64,000 nucleotides of DNA from Setaria digitata (lineage: Eukaryota > Nematoda > Chromadorea > Rhabditida > Setariidae). The notes under the pieces were generated by a model. It was not told where the DNA came from, did no database searches, and was given only the letters and a program-made list of their open reading frames with translations. Below, in pieces: positions 23,801 to 38,741 of this stretch (positions are counted from its first letter, which is position 1; every line of letters begins with the position of its first letter). The DNA lies in the NCBI GenBank assembly GCA_003640385.1, contig RCAB01000067.1, positions 141,550 through 205,549 of the forward strand, in the 5' to 3' direction. The translations under genes and the position numbers were made by a program.

Positions 23801-26604
23801 CGACCATCATCGGTAATAATTTGTCTAGTTGATGCATCCAATACGATCAGTGATGGTGTTGAGCAATAACGTAAAGCTCGTAATAAACGGCTCTAAAATA
23901 CTTTTTAAAAAATAAAAAATAAAAATAAAATCAAAATTAAGATGGAAGGTCAAATTTAAGTCAAATTAACTCAAATTAATGTTTCATCAGACCACTCCTT
24001 AGCAATTATTAGTAAGATTTAGCTTCAAAAATCTCTCTACTTATAGTCTATTTACAATTCGCTAAGATCTTTTTAACTTTTTTTTTTTTAAATTTTCAAA
24101 AGAAAAAAGATTTTTTTCTGAAAAATTCGAATTTTGATGAAATTTTGTTTTTTTTTTGATCAACCAATGCAAATAACACAATTTTATTATTTGGAAATTA
24201 TAAAATGAAGGAAAGGTTAATTAAGGTTACCTTGGCCATAATATTAATAGGCACAATAATATACCATCCCGAATCACTGATTGCAGCGTGTGGTTGTCCA
24301 TCATCGTGAAGGTCCAAATCAAAAATTACAACACTAACATCGTCCACCTCAACCAATCGTTTTTTTTTGCTTTTCTTACTTACACCGAAAAAACGACGTA
24401 ATCGAACTGGACTTCTGAAAGCAAACTGGGCTAAAAATTTTACGTATAAGCTAGTAATGCACTGGTATCAATTAACGAATCATAATGGGTAAATATAGGT
24501 TTAAGTTCATTAAAATTGGTCCTTTAATCATTCTTCTGCTCATTTTAATGTACAATAATATGAGTAATAAAACTTGATAATGTAATATTGTTATTGCAAT
24601 TTTCACCGCTTTTTCCCTCCAAAATGCTTTAATTTAAATATTATAATTGTAAAGAAAAATCCCTTCATTTTCGTGTTTAAAATTTCAATGTAAAAATTTT
24701 CATACAGCCTAAAATAATACAGTGAAATTATTCCCATCTTCAACTATCACAAAAAACTTTTAAGAAGAATATGAATACAAAGAATTTTTATCAAAGTTTG
24801 TGAGATTTAAATTTAAAATAATTCGACTGATGATCTGTCAAATTTTAAAACTGAACTACCTGTTCAATTTCGTTCACCCAGCATCATCATTTCATTACAA
24901 TTTGCAGCAAATGAAAAAAAAAAACTTTTTTTTCTCTCTTTTGATATCGACACTTCAATTAAAAAGGAAATGATTCGGCAATAAACAGCGTACAAAAAAG
25001 GAATGGATGAAAGATATCGAAAAGAGATAAAACCGTCCGGTAAGTGGCATTCGAAAAATGGGTTATCGGAGGGGAATACTCAAAAGGAAACCGAAAAATC
25101 TTTTCCGTTAGTCGGTTAAATGATCATTAAAAAAAAACATTCAGAAAATGAATACTGTTGTTAAAACTTTCATACAGCACTCTATCTTTTAAAAATATCT
25201 CACGGATGTTAGCAATTAATCGGAAGCTAATAAATTGAATAAAGCTATACGGAAGCTAAAATAGTTATGACTTGCTAAACATTTTGGCAATTTGAAAATG
25301 ATAACAGTTATGATCATTATAACAGCTATAAAGCACACTTAATTCAGGATCGATTTGTTCTTACTTACCTCTCCATAAATTTTTTGTATAAATTTTTGAT
25401 TTTCGTAAGAAAAATTAGTACAAAAGTTAGGAAAGGATTTTCTTTTCATCCTAACTTTTTTGTCGTTGTTTAACCGCTAGTCAAAAAGAAAAAGTTTTGT
25501 TTGTTTGCATCAGTGATTTTAAATTCTTGTAGTAACGGCAAATAAACAAAATTTTAATTGATTGCTCAACAAAAAAAAGAAAAATTCCACGCAGATAGAA
25601 GACAATAATCAATTTAAACAGTTGTTGCATTTGTTAATTTAAATCAAATTATGCCATCGCTTCGATGGTGGATTAGTAAAAGAGGAAATTATGTTTTGCA
25701 TTTTCATTCGCTTGTACAAGACTTTTTAAAAATTTTCTTCCCAGTTCTTTTTTTTGCAGTTTAAAAAATACTTGGCAGCGGAAAATACATAAAGCGAAAA
25801 TTTGAAACTGAATAAAAGGGTCTTTCAAGAAAAGCAATTAGAATTTCATTGTTTAAATTCTAAAACTGCAATTTTTCGCTAAAATTGGAATCTGTAATTA
25901 AAAAAAAAAAAAATAATTGAGAAAAAAACTTACTCTCCTGAACAGTTGGAAAAAATGCTGTTTCGTTGTTGAACAAACTTTTTTAGTGAAGATACAGGCT
26001 CTAAAGATCGAGTACTGCCAGAATTGATCAAATAAAAAATTACATAACGTGAACTGGCGAATACAGCGTCCAACGTTGTCAATTCATTTTGCTCCTCGTT
26101 ATTGCCTAAATTTTTAAATGAAGAATATTTTTTGAAACTTTTCAGGAAATAATTAAGGATTGAAAAATGTCTACATTAAAAACACTTTTGTTCCTGTCAA
26201 GAAGCTTAAAGCATATTATTTCTGAAATAATAAAATCTTAATACATACATAAAAGAAACTGTTGTCAAAAATGACAAGTAGTATCATAAAGTTATATATA
26301 TTACACTTTTATAATGAATTAGAAGCCTGGAAAATAATTTAATGAATGGTACTGTACAGTCTATTCAGGAACTTGAAATCATTAGATTTATTTCTATGTT
26401 AAGCCTAACTACGCTAAAATTGACGTGACCATATGCTGGATATAAGATTATGTCAAATTAATTCTCGTAAGACATAAGAAAAAGGAAGCGATAAATCCAA
26501 TAGTAATTTAATTTTTATTTGAAAATTTCACCTTTAGAAGAAGCAACAAGATGAATAACGCCAATATTTCGGAAGCAATAATCGTAAAGATCTTCGAATG
26601 ACAT
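20859..26604 (-). CDS. NXN: Nucleoredoxin (thioredoxin-family oxidoreductase)
   Basis: Exons: 26604-26532, 26105-25934, 24414-24231, 23892-23759, 23424-23283, 23196-23096, 22710-22607, 22233-22054, 21913-21730, 21523-21259, then probably 21197-21129 and 21008-20859 (585 residues). If the last intron pair is not used, the frame stops at 21235 (520 residues). An N-terminal thioredoxin-like domain without a CxxC precedes the catalytic domain with WCPPCR (Cys236, Cys239), SSDRSQESFEHHF, MPWLAFPY and GIPAFLILN. A C-terminal domain (FYTGEDPL, VIVILDAT, EIVAEFVADY) follows. This order matches nucleoredoxin, which reduces disulfides and in vertebrates restrains Wnt/Dishevelled signalling. A basic KKSKKKR run near residue 96 may be a nuclear signal. 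A Ser/Asn-rich insert lies at about 394-414. A CTATCAG acceptor lies 2 nt before the ATG. The exon 10-11 join uses a weak acceptor (TTGGTGAG) and is the least certain part. Confidence 0.9.
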
Positions 26605-27844
26605 ATCTGATAGATTATAGTCGTGGAATAATAATGAAATAGTTGGAATCAAATGACCTAAGATAGGGATTACCGATTGACCGATTGGTTTGTGCGTGTG
26701 CGTAGCTGTGTGTATTGACAATTTAAATATCAACTGAAATAATGATTAGGTGATAGTGATAGCAATAATAGCAACAATTGTCACTCCTATCAAAGTCCAA
26801 TGATAAATGATTATTTAATTTTTAGTTTGTAAACATTCAGATGTATGATGTTGAAGAACAATGTGATGGATAAGTCTTACGAAAGATAAACAAATAAATA
26901 GGACAGATGGTTGATGACAGATTGAATTTGGTAAACAATGAGTGAATTAGAAATTATTTATAAATATGAAATGTGAAATGAATATAAATTATCAACAAAT
27001 TTTAAAAGAAAAAAATGAAAAAGAAAGAAGTTTATTGATTGAAATTATTAATTTTTTCAAATCGATTTCACTGCTGCAAATAAGAGATAAAAGAGAAGAA
27101 AAAATGCGTCCCACAAGTCTTGTCGCCACGGACATGGCACCAATGTAATTAATGAAAGGTAGAAAGAGGTTCATGTATTATCCAATAAACAACCGGTAGT
27201 TCACTTAAATGGCCCGCACTTACCTAAGGACGCAAAATAATTGCTGCGGAATTTAGAAAATGGAACTGAAGCGGTTACCTATTTCTAGTTCCGTACTATC
27301 TTGTGGTGCTTTCTCATTTCCAATCTTTCCAATTAATTAGTAATTTTTTAATCACCTTTTCTTTTTCTAGAAAAAAGAAAGAAAATGTAGAAGACAAAAT
27401 AAAAGAAATGTTAAAATGAGAGATAACTGAGCAAAAAAAAAAGAGAGGAAAAGGTAGAAAATGTCTGAATTAAAATTAACTATAAAAGAGGAAAATTCGA
27501 TTTAAAGGATACAAATTTCAACAAGCGATAAGAGGACGAAATCGATAATAGACGAAATGAAATGTCTTGCACAAACTGAGCAAGGCTTTTTCAAACAATT
27601 CACCGATAGACAAGATTTTAGCAGCACTTCTCATCGAGCCAATTTAAATCGAAATAAATTTAGATCTTTTTTCTCTTTTATATAAAAGGTTACATTTTTA
27701 TTGCCTTTTTTTCCTTTCCTTTCCCAATATTTTGTGGTTATTAATGAGAGAGATGTGACGCAACTACAATTAGCATGCCTCAAGAAAGTTAAGCTTTTTA
27801 GTTTGAATTACGCAACTGATCAAAATTATCATGAAGTGTGCTTG

Positions 27845-28071
27845 CTTACTTTTTTAAATTATATTTATTATTGCGGAAGATCTTTTTGTATGGTACTTGC
27901 TGGTGATTTTGCATTGAAGCAAATCGTTAGAATAACATTTGAAAGAAAAAAAACCNTTTGTTACTTTTTTAAATTATATTTATTATTACAGAAGATCTTT
28001 TTGTATGGTACTTGCTGGTGATTTTGCATTGAAGCAAATCGTTAGAATAACATTTGAAAGAAAAAAAACCC
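27845..28071. repeat. N-joined duplicate, probable assembly overlap
   Basis: Sequence before the N at 27956 is repeated after it (27957-28071). The visible differences are ATTGCGGAAG versus ATTACAGAAG. It has the same signature as the other N-joined blocks. Confidence 0.8.
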
Positions 28072-29879
28072 TTTCAGTACAAATCTAGGACGTTAAAATC
28101 AAGTGTAATTCGTTTATTTATGCAAGAGAAAAAGGATTTGATTGTAAAATGCCAATAATAATATTCTCACTAAATATCAATAAAATATGCTATGATTAAT
28201 TTTTGAGAAAATTTTAGAAAAGTTGAAATTTTCCATGACAAAAGATTTATGTCCAATCTAAAGTTTTAAAAATGTAAATCCAGTTTTTTTTCAAAAAAAG
28301 CGTTTGCTTGAGATTTGCGAGAAACCGGAAAAAAGGCCTCGAAAATTGATGAGGCCGAATAGATGCATCTTTAATCATGTCACACGTCAACAAAACTTTC
28401 CAGTCATAAGGTTTTCAATCCATATTTATCCTCAACGATCCTCCGGAAAGGCAAAATGTAACCGAGACTTACTCATAGAAATGATTTGCCTAAATGAATA
28501 GAACTTCCTCACTGTATCATTATTTCAAACAAATAATATCTTTGATTTAGAAAAACTTTGAATTTAAAATGGGGAAAGTTTCGCTCAAACATAACGCAAA
28601 GTATAGAAATCCACGCTATGCCACTGATCTTTCGCAAATTCATTGCGTAGCTTGTCAAATATTTCATAGATAGACCTAACCGATGAGCAAAAGGAATCAG
28701 AAAATCATCGCGGGAGAGCGGGGGAGGACAGAGTGGAAGACTCACTTCTATAAGCAAATCATCCGGTGGCAAGCATACAAATATGTACAAATTATATATG
28801 CAAATAGATATGCAACGGAGGAAAACATATGGAGAGAATGCCGAATGTTGAAAGCCTTTTCTTCCTCTTTTCCGTCCTCTTAATATGATTTTAAGAATTT
28901 GCAGTCAAACATTTGTTAATTCACTTCAAAAGACTTAACTTTTTTTGTCCCGAGCTTACTCACTCCTTCCTCGTGAGGGATAATTAACGGAACTGATTTA
29001 AACCATTCCTTTCAATAACTGATTATCTTACCAGTATTATCAGCATAATTTGATATTTCGGATGTGTTTCATATTAGCATTTAAATGAGAGAAAAATTTA
29101 TGTGATCGAATTAATTGGAGATAATGACCGGAGTGATCTCTTTTTAATTTTATATATGTATGCTGGACAATTGAAAATGAAGAACAAGGCGAAAATAATC
29201 ACAAGAAAATTCATAGTTTTGAAAATTACATGTAATATATGTGTATGAAAAAGAAAGCCGATTTTTACATCAGAGTAATAGTAATGGTAAAAGAATGCCA
29301 AAGACATTTCCGATATAAGCAAATGGCAGCTGCAAATAATATAAAGCAATTAATTAGTGCTCATGAAGTGATGGAAAAAGTGAGAATAACTGTTAAGCAA
29401 ATTTCAAATCTCTTCTACAGATAATATAAAATCAATCATGTGACATTATAGCACCTTCGCGGTGTAGTTAGCAGTAACAAATAATTTATTTAACCATCAG
29501 AATATGAATTAACTTTTCTAATTATGATTCATTAGTTTTTAATATATTGTATAAACTTTCACTTTTTTTTTTTTAACGAATACAACAATTAGAAAGTTTT
29601 GGTGAAATTGAAGAATTACCAACGAAATTTGAAATAATACTTCAACCATTCACCCTTTTTCAAACTTTTTTTTAAATGTTTTCCCGCCTATTGCGTCTTT
29701 GATCGAAAAATGGGAACAGAGAACTGTAATCAGTTTTTCAAATTTCATTTCCGATTAAATTCAATCCATTCATTCAATTTTTGTCAAACACAAACAAGGA
29801 GCAACTTTTTTCATCATTCGCTGTTGTTATTTTGGTTTAACAACAAGGAAAGAATCGAAAAAGTTGCTGTTAATTGAAA

Positions 29880-30115
29880 TTTGTTGAAATGGGTTAAAGG
29901 GAAGGAAGGGGTCGAGTGGAGAGGGAGAGGAGGTCGAAGTACCGCCAGGAACTGAACTGAGAGATGGAAAAATGAGGGGAAGAGGGATGGGCGACGGATG
30001 TATTCTCATTTATAATTTACTAAGATACAAGGGGTCGACGTGTGTTGATGGAAGAGGGGAAAGAGAGAGAGGGAGGGAGAGAGAAAAAAAGAAAGAGGAC
30101 AGAGTTGTTTGGAAA
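29880..30115 (+). repeat. Purine-rich (GA) strand-biased tract
   Basis: The + strand is dominated by GGGA, GAGG and AGAG runs, densest at 30050-30110, where GAGAGAGGGAGGGAGAGAG-type sequence occurs. It is non-coding and could form unusual structure such as a triplex, or simply be a decayed microsatellite. Confidence 0.6.
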
Positions 30116-33100
30116 TAAAGGTGACAAGGAGAGATTGTCTATTAATGAATGAACGAATAGATGGACATTACGGCTTGTTAGCAAAGATGAATAGGATGAA
30201 TGAATATATTGCTTGAAATGAATAAGAAAGGATGAAAAGATGAAGGAAGAGACGAGTTTTTTCCTTTTTCGTTCTCATTTCTATTAATGACAATCAAATA
30301 TTGGAAATATTATTTCTTTCGAATTTCCATTATTGTTGTTATTTATATTTATTGTTTTTAATATTATTTATTCTTCCTTATCACCGTTATTTATTACTAT
30401 AAACACTGATCATTAATTATTGTTATTAATCGCTCTCATTGTTTGTTATTGTTGTTGGTATCAGTAGTAGTACTGATATTATTTATTATTATAATAATAT
30501 TTATCATCATCAACTAATATTAAAAATTAAATGATCATAATTTGAATTTTTTTTCTGAAATAAAGAAAGTGAAGAGAAAAAGAGAAAAGTTATAAATATG
30601 TAACTGAAGTAGTATCTAATAAATCGGATGGATTTTTTTTTGAATAAACAAAAATAAGTAAAGCAAGTGCTGCTCCAGCTTGATCTTATCACCTAACCTT
30701 TGCTTATGCTGCCTGGGCATAATCATACCTGTCTTGACCTCTGAACATGGTGAATATTATTCCAATTTTATTAAAGCTATCAAATGATTAACATACTTAT
30801 GATACAATTGTCTGACAATCAATTTGATAATTGTTAAATTTATCGTATAGTGGGCCAAAAGTTTCTTTCTTTCATTTTTAAGTAATTAACGACGTAATTA
30901 ACAGCTCATTTGATTATTAAACTCTCATATAATTTCAAACTAGCTAGTGTAATTACAACACACTCTTAACAGCTAATTACAAACTTCTAGAGGGAGAAAT
31001 CTTAAACTGAAGAAAAGGATGAAATAGTAAAAAGACGAGCCAAAATCGATAAAAGATACCGAAACTTCCTTCACACTCCCCGCTTAAAATATTTCTGGTG
31101 GGTCGTGAACTAGGCCCGGTGATGATAATTACTTGTTTTCTTTCATCTTTTCTCCTCAATAACTCTTATAGATTTCCCGCGAGTGCTTGGCTCGAAATAC
31201 ATCTGGTAGCTCATGATGTGATGAATGAGCAGGAAAATTCAGTGATTATTATTAAAGTATTATTAATCTGAAACAAAAAGAATGAACGAATAGAACAAAA
31301 GAAGGATAATAATTAAGGTATTCAGATGTGATTCTGCCAAAAACAGATATGTGACACAAGTGACCCGTGAAAAGTATCCTCAAACTACGGTAATAAGAAA
31401 GAAGGCGAAAGTGAAAAGGTTTATCCATCGTTGATGATATCTTCCAGTAGCTATTCTTTACCCTTTTAATGGTCATTCCTAGTGGTCAACTAAGATTCCG
31501 AAGAAAAAAGAGTGAATGATGCATGGAAAAAAAAATGATTAATTGGAATACGATTAGTATATTACAAATAGTTATTGAAGATTACATGATAAGATATATT
31601 TGACGATGGTAGCCAAACAGAAGCTAAAATTTAAATTTTTCCTTCTCTCTGAAATGAAGACGAAACATTTGTAATATACTGATGGCGGGGGACACGGGAC
31701 AAGACAAGGAAAGGCCAAAAAAAAAAGGAATCGTTTTCAAAAAGATTGTCATTTCAGGCAACGGTGACATTTCCGTTAGCATATTTGCAACGGTTGTGAA
31801 CAAATTCGGATTCCCGAGAGATTCAGGATTGAGCATAACGAGCGAAAAAAGGAAGAAGAGAGGAGTCACTGGTTAATGGAGATTATCCATTGCGACATGA
31901 ATTTTTTCCACGGAAAATTTCTCGTATAAGTAATTGTCTCGCAAGTTTCGTAGCTATTCGAAAATCGATATTTTTAAAATTAACTACCTATTGCTATCAT
32001 CTATCAGAAAAGCTGTTCTATACCTGATATGATAAGAAAGCTATACACCTGAGTATGACAGTTAAATTATGCTCGAGAATTGTGAAAAATTGAACATTAA
32101 TAATTGCTGAAATATACTGCTAATTTAATCGAATAGTGCTGGTTATTCAGTCCAATTTAAGCAAGGAAAGGAAAGAGGAAAGGAAAATGTGGTTCTAATC
32201 AAAATAAATTAAAAGTTTAATTAAAAGTGAAAGATTAGGAAAAGTTGTTCATGAAAGATTCATTTAAATTATCTGTTAAATCTTTAAATTATAAGTAAAT
32301 GATGCTATTTGTCTAATATATTGGTTTTTTTTTTCTTAATTTTAACATTAATGGTAGAACGACGATTAAAAAAGATTAATTTAAAATAAGAATGAAATTT
32401 TTCTTTTGCACTATCTTCTATTTTTGTTCCTCTTTGACATCTTTTGACAAAATATATTTTTACGAACAGCTGTCATTTGCATTTCATTCTTATTTTTGAC
32501 TCTTAACAATGTCACATATTTGAAATTAATCTAAATTTATGAAATTTTAAAGTGATTTATGAGCAACAATAATTATTAATAGCCTAATTAGCGAAAATTC
32601 AAAATTTTATGATTTAATTTTTGGAAATAAATTTGCCAATTTATGACAATTTTTAAATTTTTTCTTTATCATTTTGAATGCAGGACATTAGCAAATCGAA
32701 TGGGGTAGAAGATAAAAGACCGAGAATGAAATTAGAAATTCTTAAAATTGCTTACGTTCCGAATAAATCAGATCGATCCCAAAGTATTGTTAAGTTGTAG
32801 ATGTTGTTGTTAGTTAGAATTATACTGATTAGGAACTATTTTTAACCGTTCGTATTATCAAAACAAATATCCCGTAGGTAGCGTGCAAATGCAAATATAG
32901 TAAATGATAAACAAATTTGATAATTTTCTAGAGAGCTTGATTTAAACGAAATTTTAAGTTGTGTTGGCTTTGTGGCAAGAAAGGAAGGAACATTTTAATC
33001 TGTTTGATATGTTGCATTTCTTCAGCGTGATTTGATTTGACAATAACGTATAAAATGCTTCTCACTTCAGAAAATTTGACACAAATGTGACAAATAAGCA

Positions 33101-36100
33101 ACGACAGAAAAATTCATTTTTATTTCCTGGTCAAGATTTGTCTTCCTTTTTTTGTTTTGTTGTTTTAGAATGAAATCAAACGGAGTGGTTAAGGAGGGGT
33201 CTGAAATAATTTTGCGAATGAAGTTGAAATTCATCAAAAAATCCATCTTGAATGCATAGAAATAGTAAAACGAAATTTTGGGATCTAACAAAAGATCTAA
33301 CTCTGCGAGTGAGAATATCTGTAAAAATGGAATTTTTCATTCAAACTACCATTATATTAAAAACAAATTAAGACTAAATTAGATGCTAATGTAAAAAGCA
33401 GAAAGAAAAGATGTACGAAAAAGAAGGAATTTTTTGGTTTAAATTTAACACATTAAGACAAATTTACATTCAGACTCAACAATGAATTTATTTTTCTGCC
33501 GCTTATCAAAGCAACTTACTTATAAATGCAAAAATTCCATTCATCAATTAATTATAGAAATGATACATATAGCAGAAAGTGAAGCAACCATATGATGAAC
33601 TGAAGGAAAAAAGTGGAATTTCGACAGTCTAGCAGAATTAAACTATGTCTTCCGAACACTACAAGCATAACTAAATACTAAACTTTTTTGTAGGCGCACT
33701 TTGAAGATGTCAGCAGCTTAAGGATGTAAATTGAAAAAATGAATAGTCATTATGAATGAAAATGTAGTTTTCTCCAATTTGATTTGAATAAATTCAATTT
33801 TTCTACGTGAAATCGATCTTCGAAAAGAATATTTACTTGAAATCTTTTGAAATAATCATTGTTGCATGGGAAGACTGAAATGAAATGATTGACCTATATA
33901 GATAGAAATATGAATTGTTTATTTGAATATTTTATGTATTTTATTTTTTAATTGCAAGATTAATCGAAAATTGTTGAACGGAAATAGATGGCTTCGTAAA
34001 AAATGATGGAGGAGAATGTAAGAATGTAAGACAGTATATATATATAAAATTTAGTTAAAGAAGCAACGTGAATGCTACAAAAATATCGAACTATCAGCGG
34101 TAAGTAATCAATCAGAAAGCGGAATTACTTTGAACAATCAAAAATTCATTGAGTTTTTGATTCGTTCATTTAGGCTTTTTATTAATTGTCCGTTCGTACA
34201 TCTCCACCAGTTTTCATTCTTCTTTTGCTTTAGTTTTTCCGAACATCAACAACTCTGAAAAATTGTTTTTTTGCTTTTAAACTGATGTTGTTGTTTTAAA
34301 CTTTTTTATCAGATTGCTGCTATCATATCACTTTGGTTTTTATTAGCAAATTATCATATAATGAAATTGCAACTCAAAAGTATGTGGAAATATTAAATTC
34401 AAAAACGTTAACATTTGAGAGAGTTAAACGGTCTTTACCTCTTGAATTTGAAGTTTACAAAAATCGTTACGAGTCAAATTCTATCAATTATCTGATAATC
34501 ATTCTGATCATCCTAATCTAATTCATCACCTACTCAACGACTGATCGGTTATGGGTTACACACGTGGGGATCACTTATTAGTATTCAAACTATTCTTTTT
34601 CTCTGTATTCGTTTTTGCTGCAAATTCACATATTTATGGAAATGGATAGAACTTTGTTAGACCATAGCCTGATTTTAATTGACAGAAAAATATTTTAAAG
34701 TTGAACAATAAGCATTTCAAACAATACTGGTGTTAACAGCAGCTCGCTGATAAGATCTTATCAAATACATTATATAACAAACTATTCTCTTTTCTTACCT
34801 CTACTTTTCCAGTGATATGCTTGAGATTTTTGTCATGTTCTAACGTCTCTTAAGATTTTCCATTATTTCCTTTCATCTTTGTGACAAAGAAATAAATGGA
34901 TTGGTGGTGATAAATTTTTGTGATATTTACTAATTTGCGTAACAGGTGGTGCCCTTCAAGGTTAGAATCTCGTCGATGCTATGATGGATGACGCAAGAGG
35001 TCAAATCTTCAATCTTGAAAACTTTTGGGAGACACAGAACAAAATGGTGCAAAGAAAAAATAAAGTAATATTATCATTACCAGTATGAATTACGATTTTG
35101 AGAATGGACAACACCAGAAAATGCATTTTAAAGTGGCCTTTTTTCTTTTTTTTTAACTTCCTTATCTTTTTACTTCTCGAGTTCGAGAGGTTGTGCAAAG
35201 GAATTTCGACCTTTTTTGTTAATATGCAATGAATTGCGACTTGAAATTATTTTATCGAGTTGTATAACAAGTTTTGTAGGACAAATGCAAAATTTATTAC
35301 ATTTTTAATGAAATCTATACATATAAGCATGAAATTAAACAACAACAAATCAACTCCTTAATACTACGACAATTATAATTTAAAATGGGTCAAATAATAA
35401 AATAGGAAGTAAAGATTCTTGTAAAGCGCCATCACCAACATGAAATAAAATGATAAGATAAAACGAATGTTTATCAATAGCCTCATCGACTGTGCTGTGC
35501 TGAATATTATCGCTGAATTATTTTTAGGCTAAACGCCATGTTACATTATAATCTTATCTAATAATATTTGTATTCTTTCCTCATAACTAAAATTCATTAT
35601 CTTAATTTATCTAAGATTGTTGCTCTGGATAAGAAACATCATCCATGGAAAACAATATAGACTTTCAGTATTAAATAGCACATAGAAACAGTTAAGCTCA
35701 ATTTATGACGGAAATTTCATGAAAATTCAAAAAGGAATATGCATAAAATTCCACCTGGAAATGACCAAAGTTGATTGGGCCTAGCTATGATATTAATCTC
35801 TTCAATTTGCCCAGCAATGTTTCCATTTTTGTTTGCGTAACTAATAATTTCAGCTAGAACCAATATCTGCTCCTCAAATCTTCATTTTAATGATTTGCTA
35901 CAATAAATTAAAAAGTTTATTCATCAAATAAAAATCTTCTAAGTTTAAAGCAAAAGACGAAATATCACCCAAGAAAAATACAACCATTATCCACTCAGAT
36001 CCAATGTGAATTTCTATGCAATTGAACCAAATTGGAATTAATTCACAAATTTATGCACGTGGTTATACTGGCTTTATAAATCCATCATTTGAAATGAAAA

Positions 36101-38000
36101 GAAAGATCATTTGGAATGAATATGTGATATCGTGGTAGGATATGATGAAACTGAAGTAAAATGGCTGCTTTATGGGATTAGAAAAGCAATATAAATGAGC
36201 CAAGAAACTTGGTAATCTTAGAATCTATAAAGGCATGAAAATGTATAGAACTTAAAGCTTTCACTTTTCTGGACTAAAAATTTTGATAAAAAAAAATGAT
36301 ATCCAATACTTCTTCGGCAAAAATTTGCATAGTAATTTTTCTACATAGATATTTTGTTTGCTTGATCAATTTGCAATATTTTATTTCATTTCAGTTTTTA
36401 CTAAATACAAAAATAAAAAAAGAAATATATAATTCTTAATAATTAGCCTATTTCCATTTACTTGACATAATGAACATAATCATATTAACAAAGGTAGTCA
36501 GTTTACTTTGTCAGGAAACCCCAAAAACCGATAAGAAAGTAATCAATGTTAAATATTTGAGCAAAATTCAATTGCATGTGGCAAGTGTGATTTCAAGTTT
36601 AGAATCCTTTTTTTTTTTTTTTTTTTTTAGTTTAGAAAAGTTTAGAAATTAAAACTAATTATTATTCTATAAGAAGCTTAAAATGTAAGCGAGATATTTA
36701 TGACTTATGAATATTTACATGGCAGTTTGCATTAAGAAACCTTGTCTGTACTACATAATATTTTTTTAAAAGTCTTTTGAATTAATTCATAAATCCTTAT
36801 AACTGCAACACTGCTTTCTTCATTTATCAGCTTTCATCAGTGAGACTCAAAATTTTATTCTTTTATTCAATTATTTGCCATAAATATCCAAGAACAATCA
36901 TACGAATATTTCCATACTATAATTTTAATTTCTTTGTGATTTTTTCAGTATGTAATAAACATTTCAATAATACGAATTTTTCATTTCGAATTTTCAGATT
37001 TTTTGCGTCAAATAACGAAAACAAATTTGTTGAGCTCTACTACTTTCAAATTCTTGGAAATTTAAGAAAATATAAACTTTTTGCATTTAAAAGCAACAGT
37101 GTAACGCTTCAACTCTATAAGAAAACAAATACTCGATGGAACGAATTTGTTAATAATTAATTTTTTGTTACGAATAGTAGCAAGTAAAATTGAAAATAGG
37201 CGGTCACAAATATGAAATGCTTCTTTGAATGACCAGTTACTACAAAACTTCCAAGACGAATTTATTTATTAACATTCACTTGAAAGCACAAACAGCTGGA
37301 AATCGTTTATTCAATTATAAGCATAATATAATTTCAAAAAATATAAAAATTCATTCGAGACCAGAAATTTTTCAGATTCAATTATGACAACATTTCAAAA
37401 ATAATAAGTAATGAAATTTTACGAAAAATGAAAAACAGATTTCAAGCGTTTTCAGAAATATTGTCAGCATTTTTCAAATTATTAATAACAGAAATATTGT
37501 AGAGCGAAAATCAAAAAAAAAAGCAATATCTATTAAAGAACGGAAAATTGCTAATAGATGGAAGGACCAATGAAAATAAGAACCATAGAGTATGAAATTC
37601 AGGCCAGATTGTTGTTCAAATTCCGTTAATTCAGGGTATTCGACTTCAGTTTCAAATTGGAAAAAAGTAAAGAACAAATTTACGAAAGAATTGTTGTCAT
37701 TTAGCACTTATCTCTGATGAATAAACAATTTTGCAGCTGTTTTGTCTTTTCGCATCAAAATAAACAATTATATCAAGATTCTTTCTTAATTTCGCCACTG
37801 TTCGATGTTTTTCTGAGTCTAAACAGCAGAATTATTTGAATTCACTGAATTAGCAACAGCATTTCATTGAATTACGTATAAAATATTTTTTATTTGAAAT
37901 TTACTGAAATATAAATTTTTCGTTGAAGTTTTCAGATTAGCCAGCGATCTTAGTCTCAATCTCTTAATTTTTCATGCATTGCTCTTGCCCATTTGATTTT

Positions 38001-38050
38001 GTTTATATCGAGATTTCCCTCAAATATGTTTATATCGAGATTTCCCTCAA
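38001..38050. repeat. Two-copy 23-bp tandem repeat
   Basis: A 23-mer beginning GTTTATATCGAGATTTCC occurs identically at 38001-38023 and 38028-38050 (period 27). No function is visible. Confidence 0.9.
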
Positions 38051-38741
38051 CCGCATATTTTAAGACGAAATTTGAAAAAAGAAAAAAGAAAAAATGAAAA
38101 CGGAAGCAAGCAGGTTCTAGATTTCAAATCCAAATTTTTTAAAATTTATATCATCTCAAATTCGCCATTATTTGATGATGAATAAATAAACTAAGGTTAA
38201 AAATTACTTTTTCATCGGCCGTTTTGTACAATACCATTTTTGATAGGAAAAAAAATGAATTTTCGTAATGTTAGAAAAACAAAGTCATAAAAAAGTGCTT
38301 ATCATATTCAAACTATAATTCGCTAGGATTCTGATACTTTCCGTAAAGGATTTTTCCAATAGTTTCTTTAGAATTCAACCTATGTTTCATTCCTCAGTCA
38401 TCCTTATTTGCTGATTGAAGCTGCCAACGCACCTTATTACTTCACGATCCTTTCTGTCTTGCTACTACGTTTGGCGCAAAAGGTAAATTATTTATGAATA
38501 AACTTTCGCTGTAGCCAGTTACAAAATGGTTCTTCAAGAAAGGAAGTCAAAGTTTATGTTTCTTGGCAAAGCTCAGCTCAGCTGCAGTACACTTTCTGGT
38601 ATAAACTCAAATACTGGATTTCATTTAGCAGCGGAAAATTGTCTGCCGGATGTATTGAACTCCTAGAATCACTTCAGGAACGTCAGTGCTTCAACGTTAC
38701 TGTCTGTCCTTACATCATTTCTTGCAAACGAACAAGGAAAT

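Larger units (their letters stand above)
26605..38741. other. Gene-poor region
   Basis: About 12 kb in which I find no exon chain on either strand. It contains an N-joined duplicate (27845-28071), a purine-rich tract (29880-30115), ATT-rich simple sequence (30290-30530), a long poly-T near 36608-36630 and a two-copy repeat at 38001-38050. Open frames of 60-106 codons here (for example 36840-37160) are hydrophobic or AT-driven and lack splice context. Confidence 0.5.

Noticed and set aside
31682..31876. 64-codon + strand frame, Lys-rich
   Set aside because: Also open on the opposite strand. No splice context or recognisable motif.
36840..37160. 106-codon open frame on the + strand
   Set aside because: Phe/Asn/Ile-rich translation typical of AT-rich DNA. 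No splice or trans-splice context and no domain.
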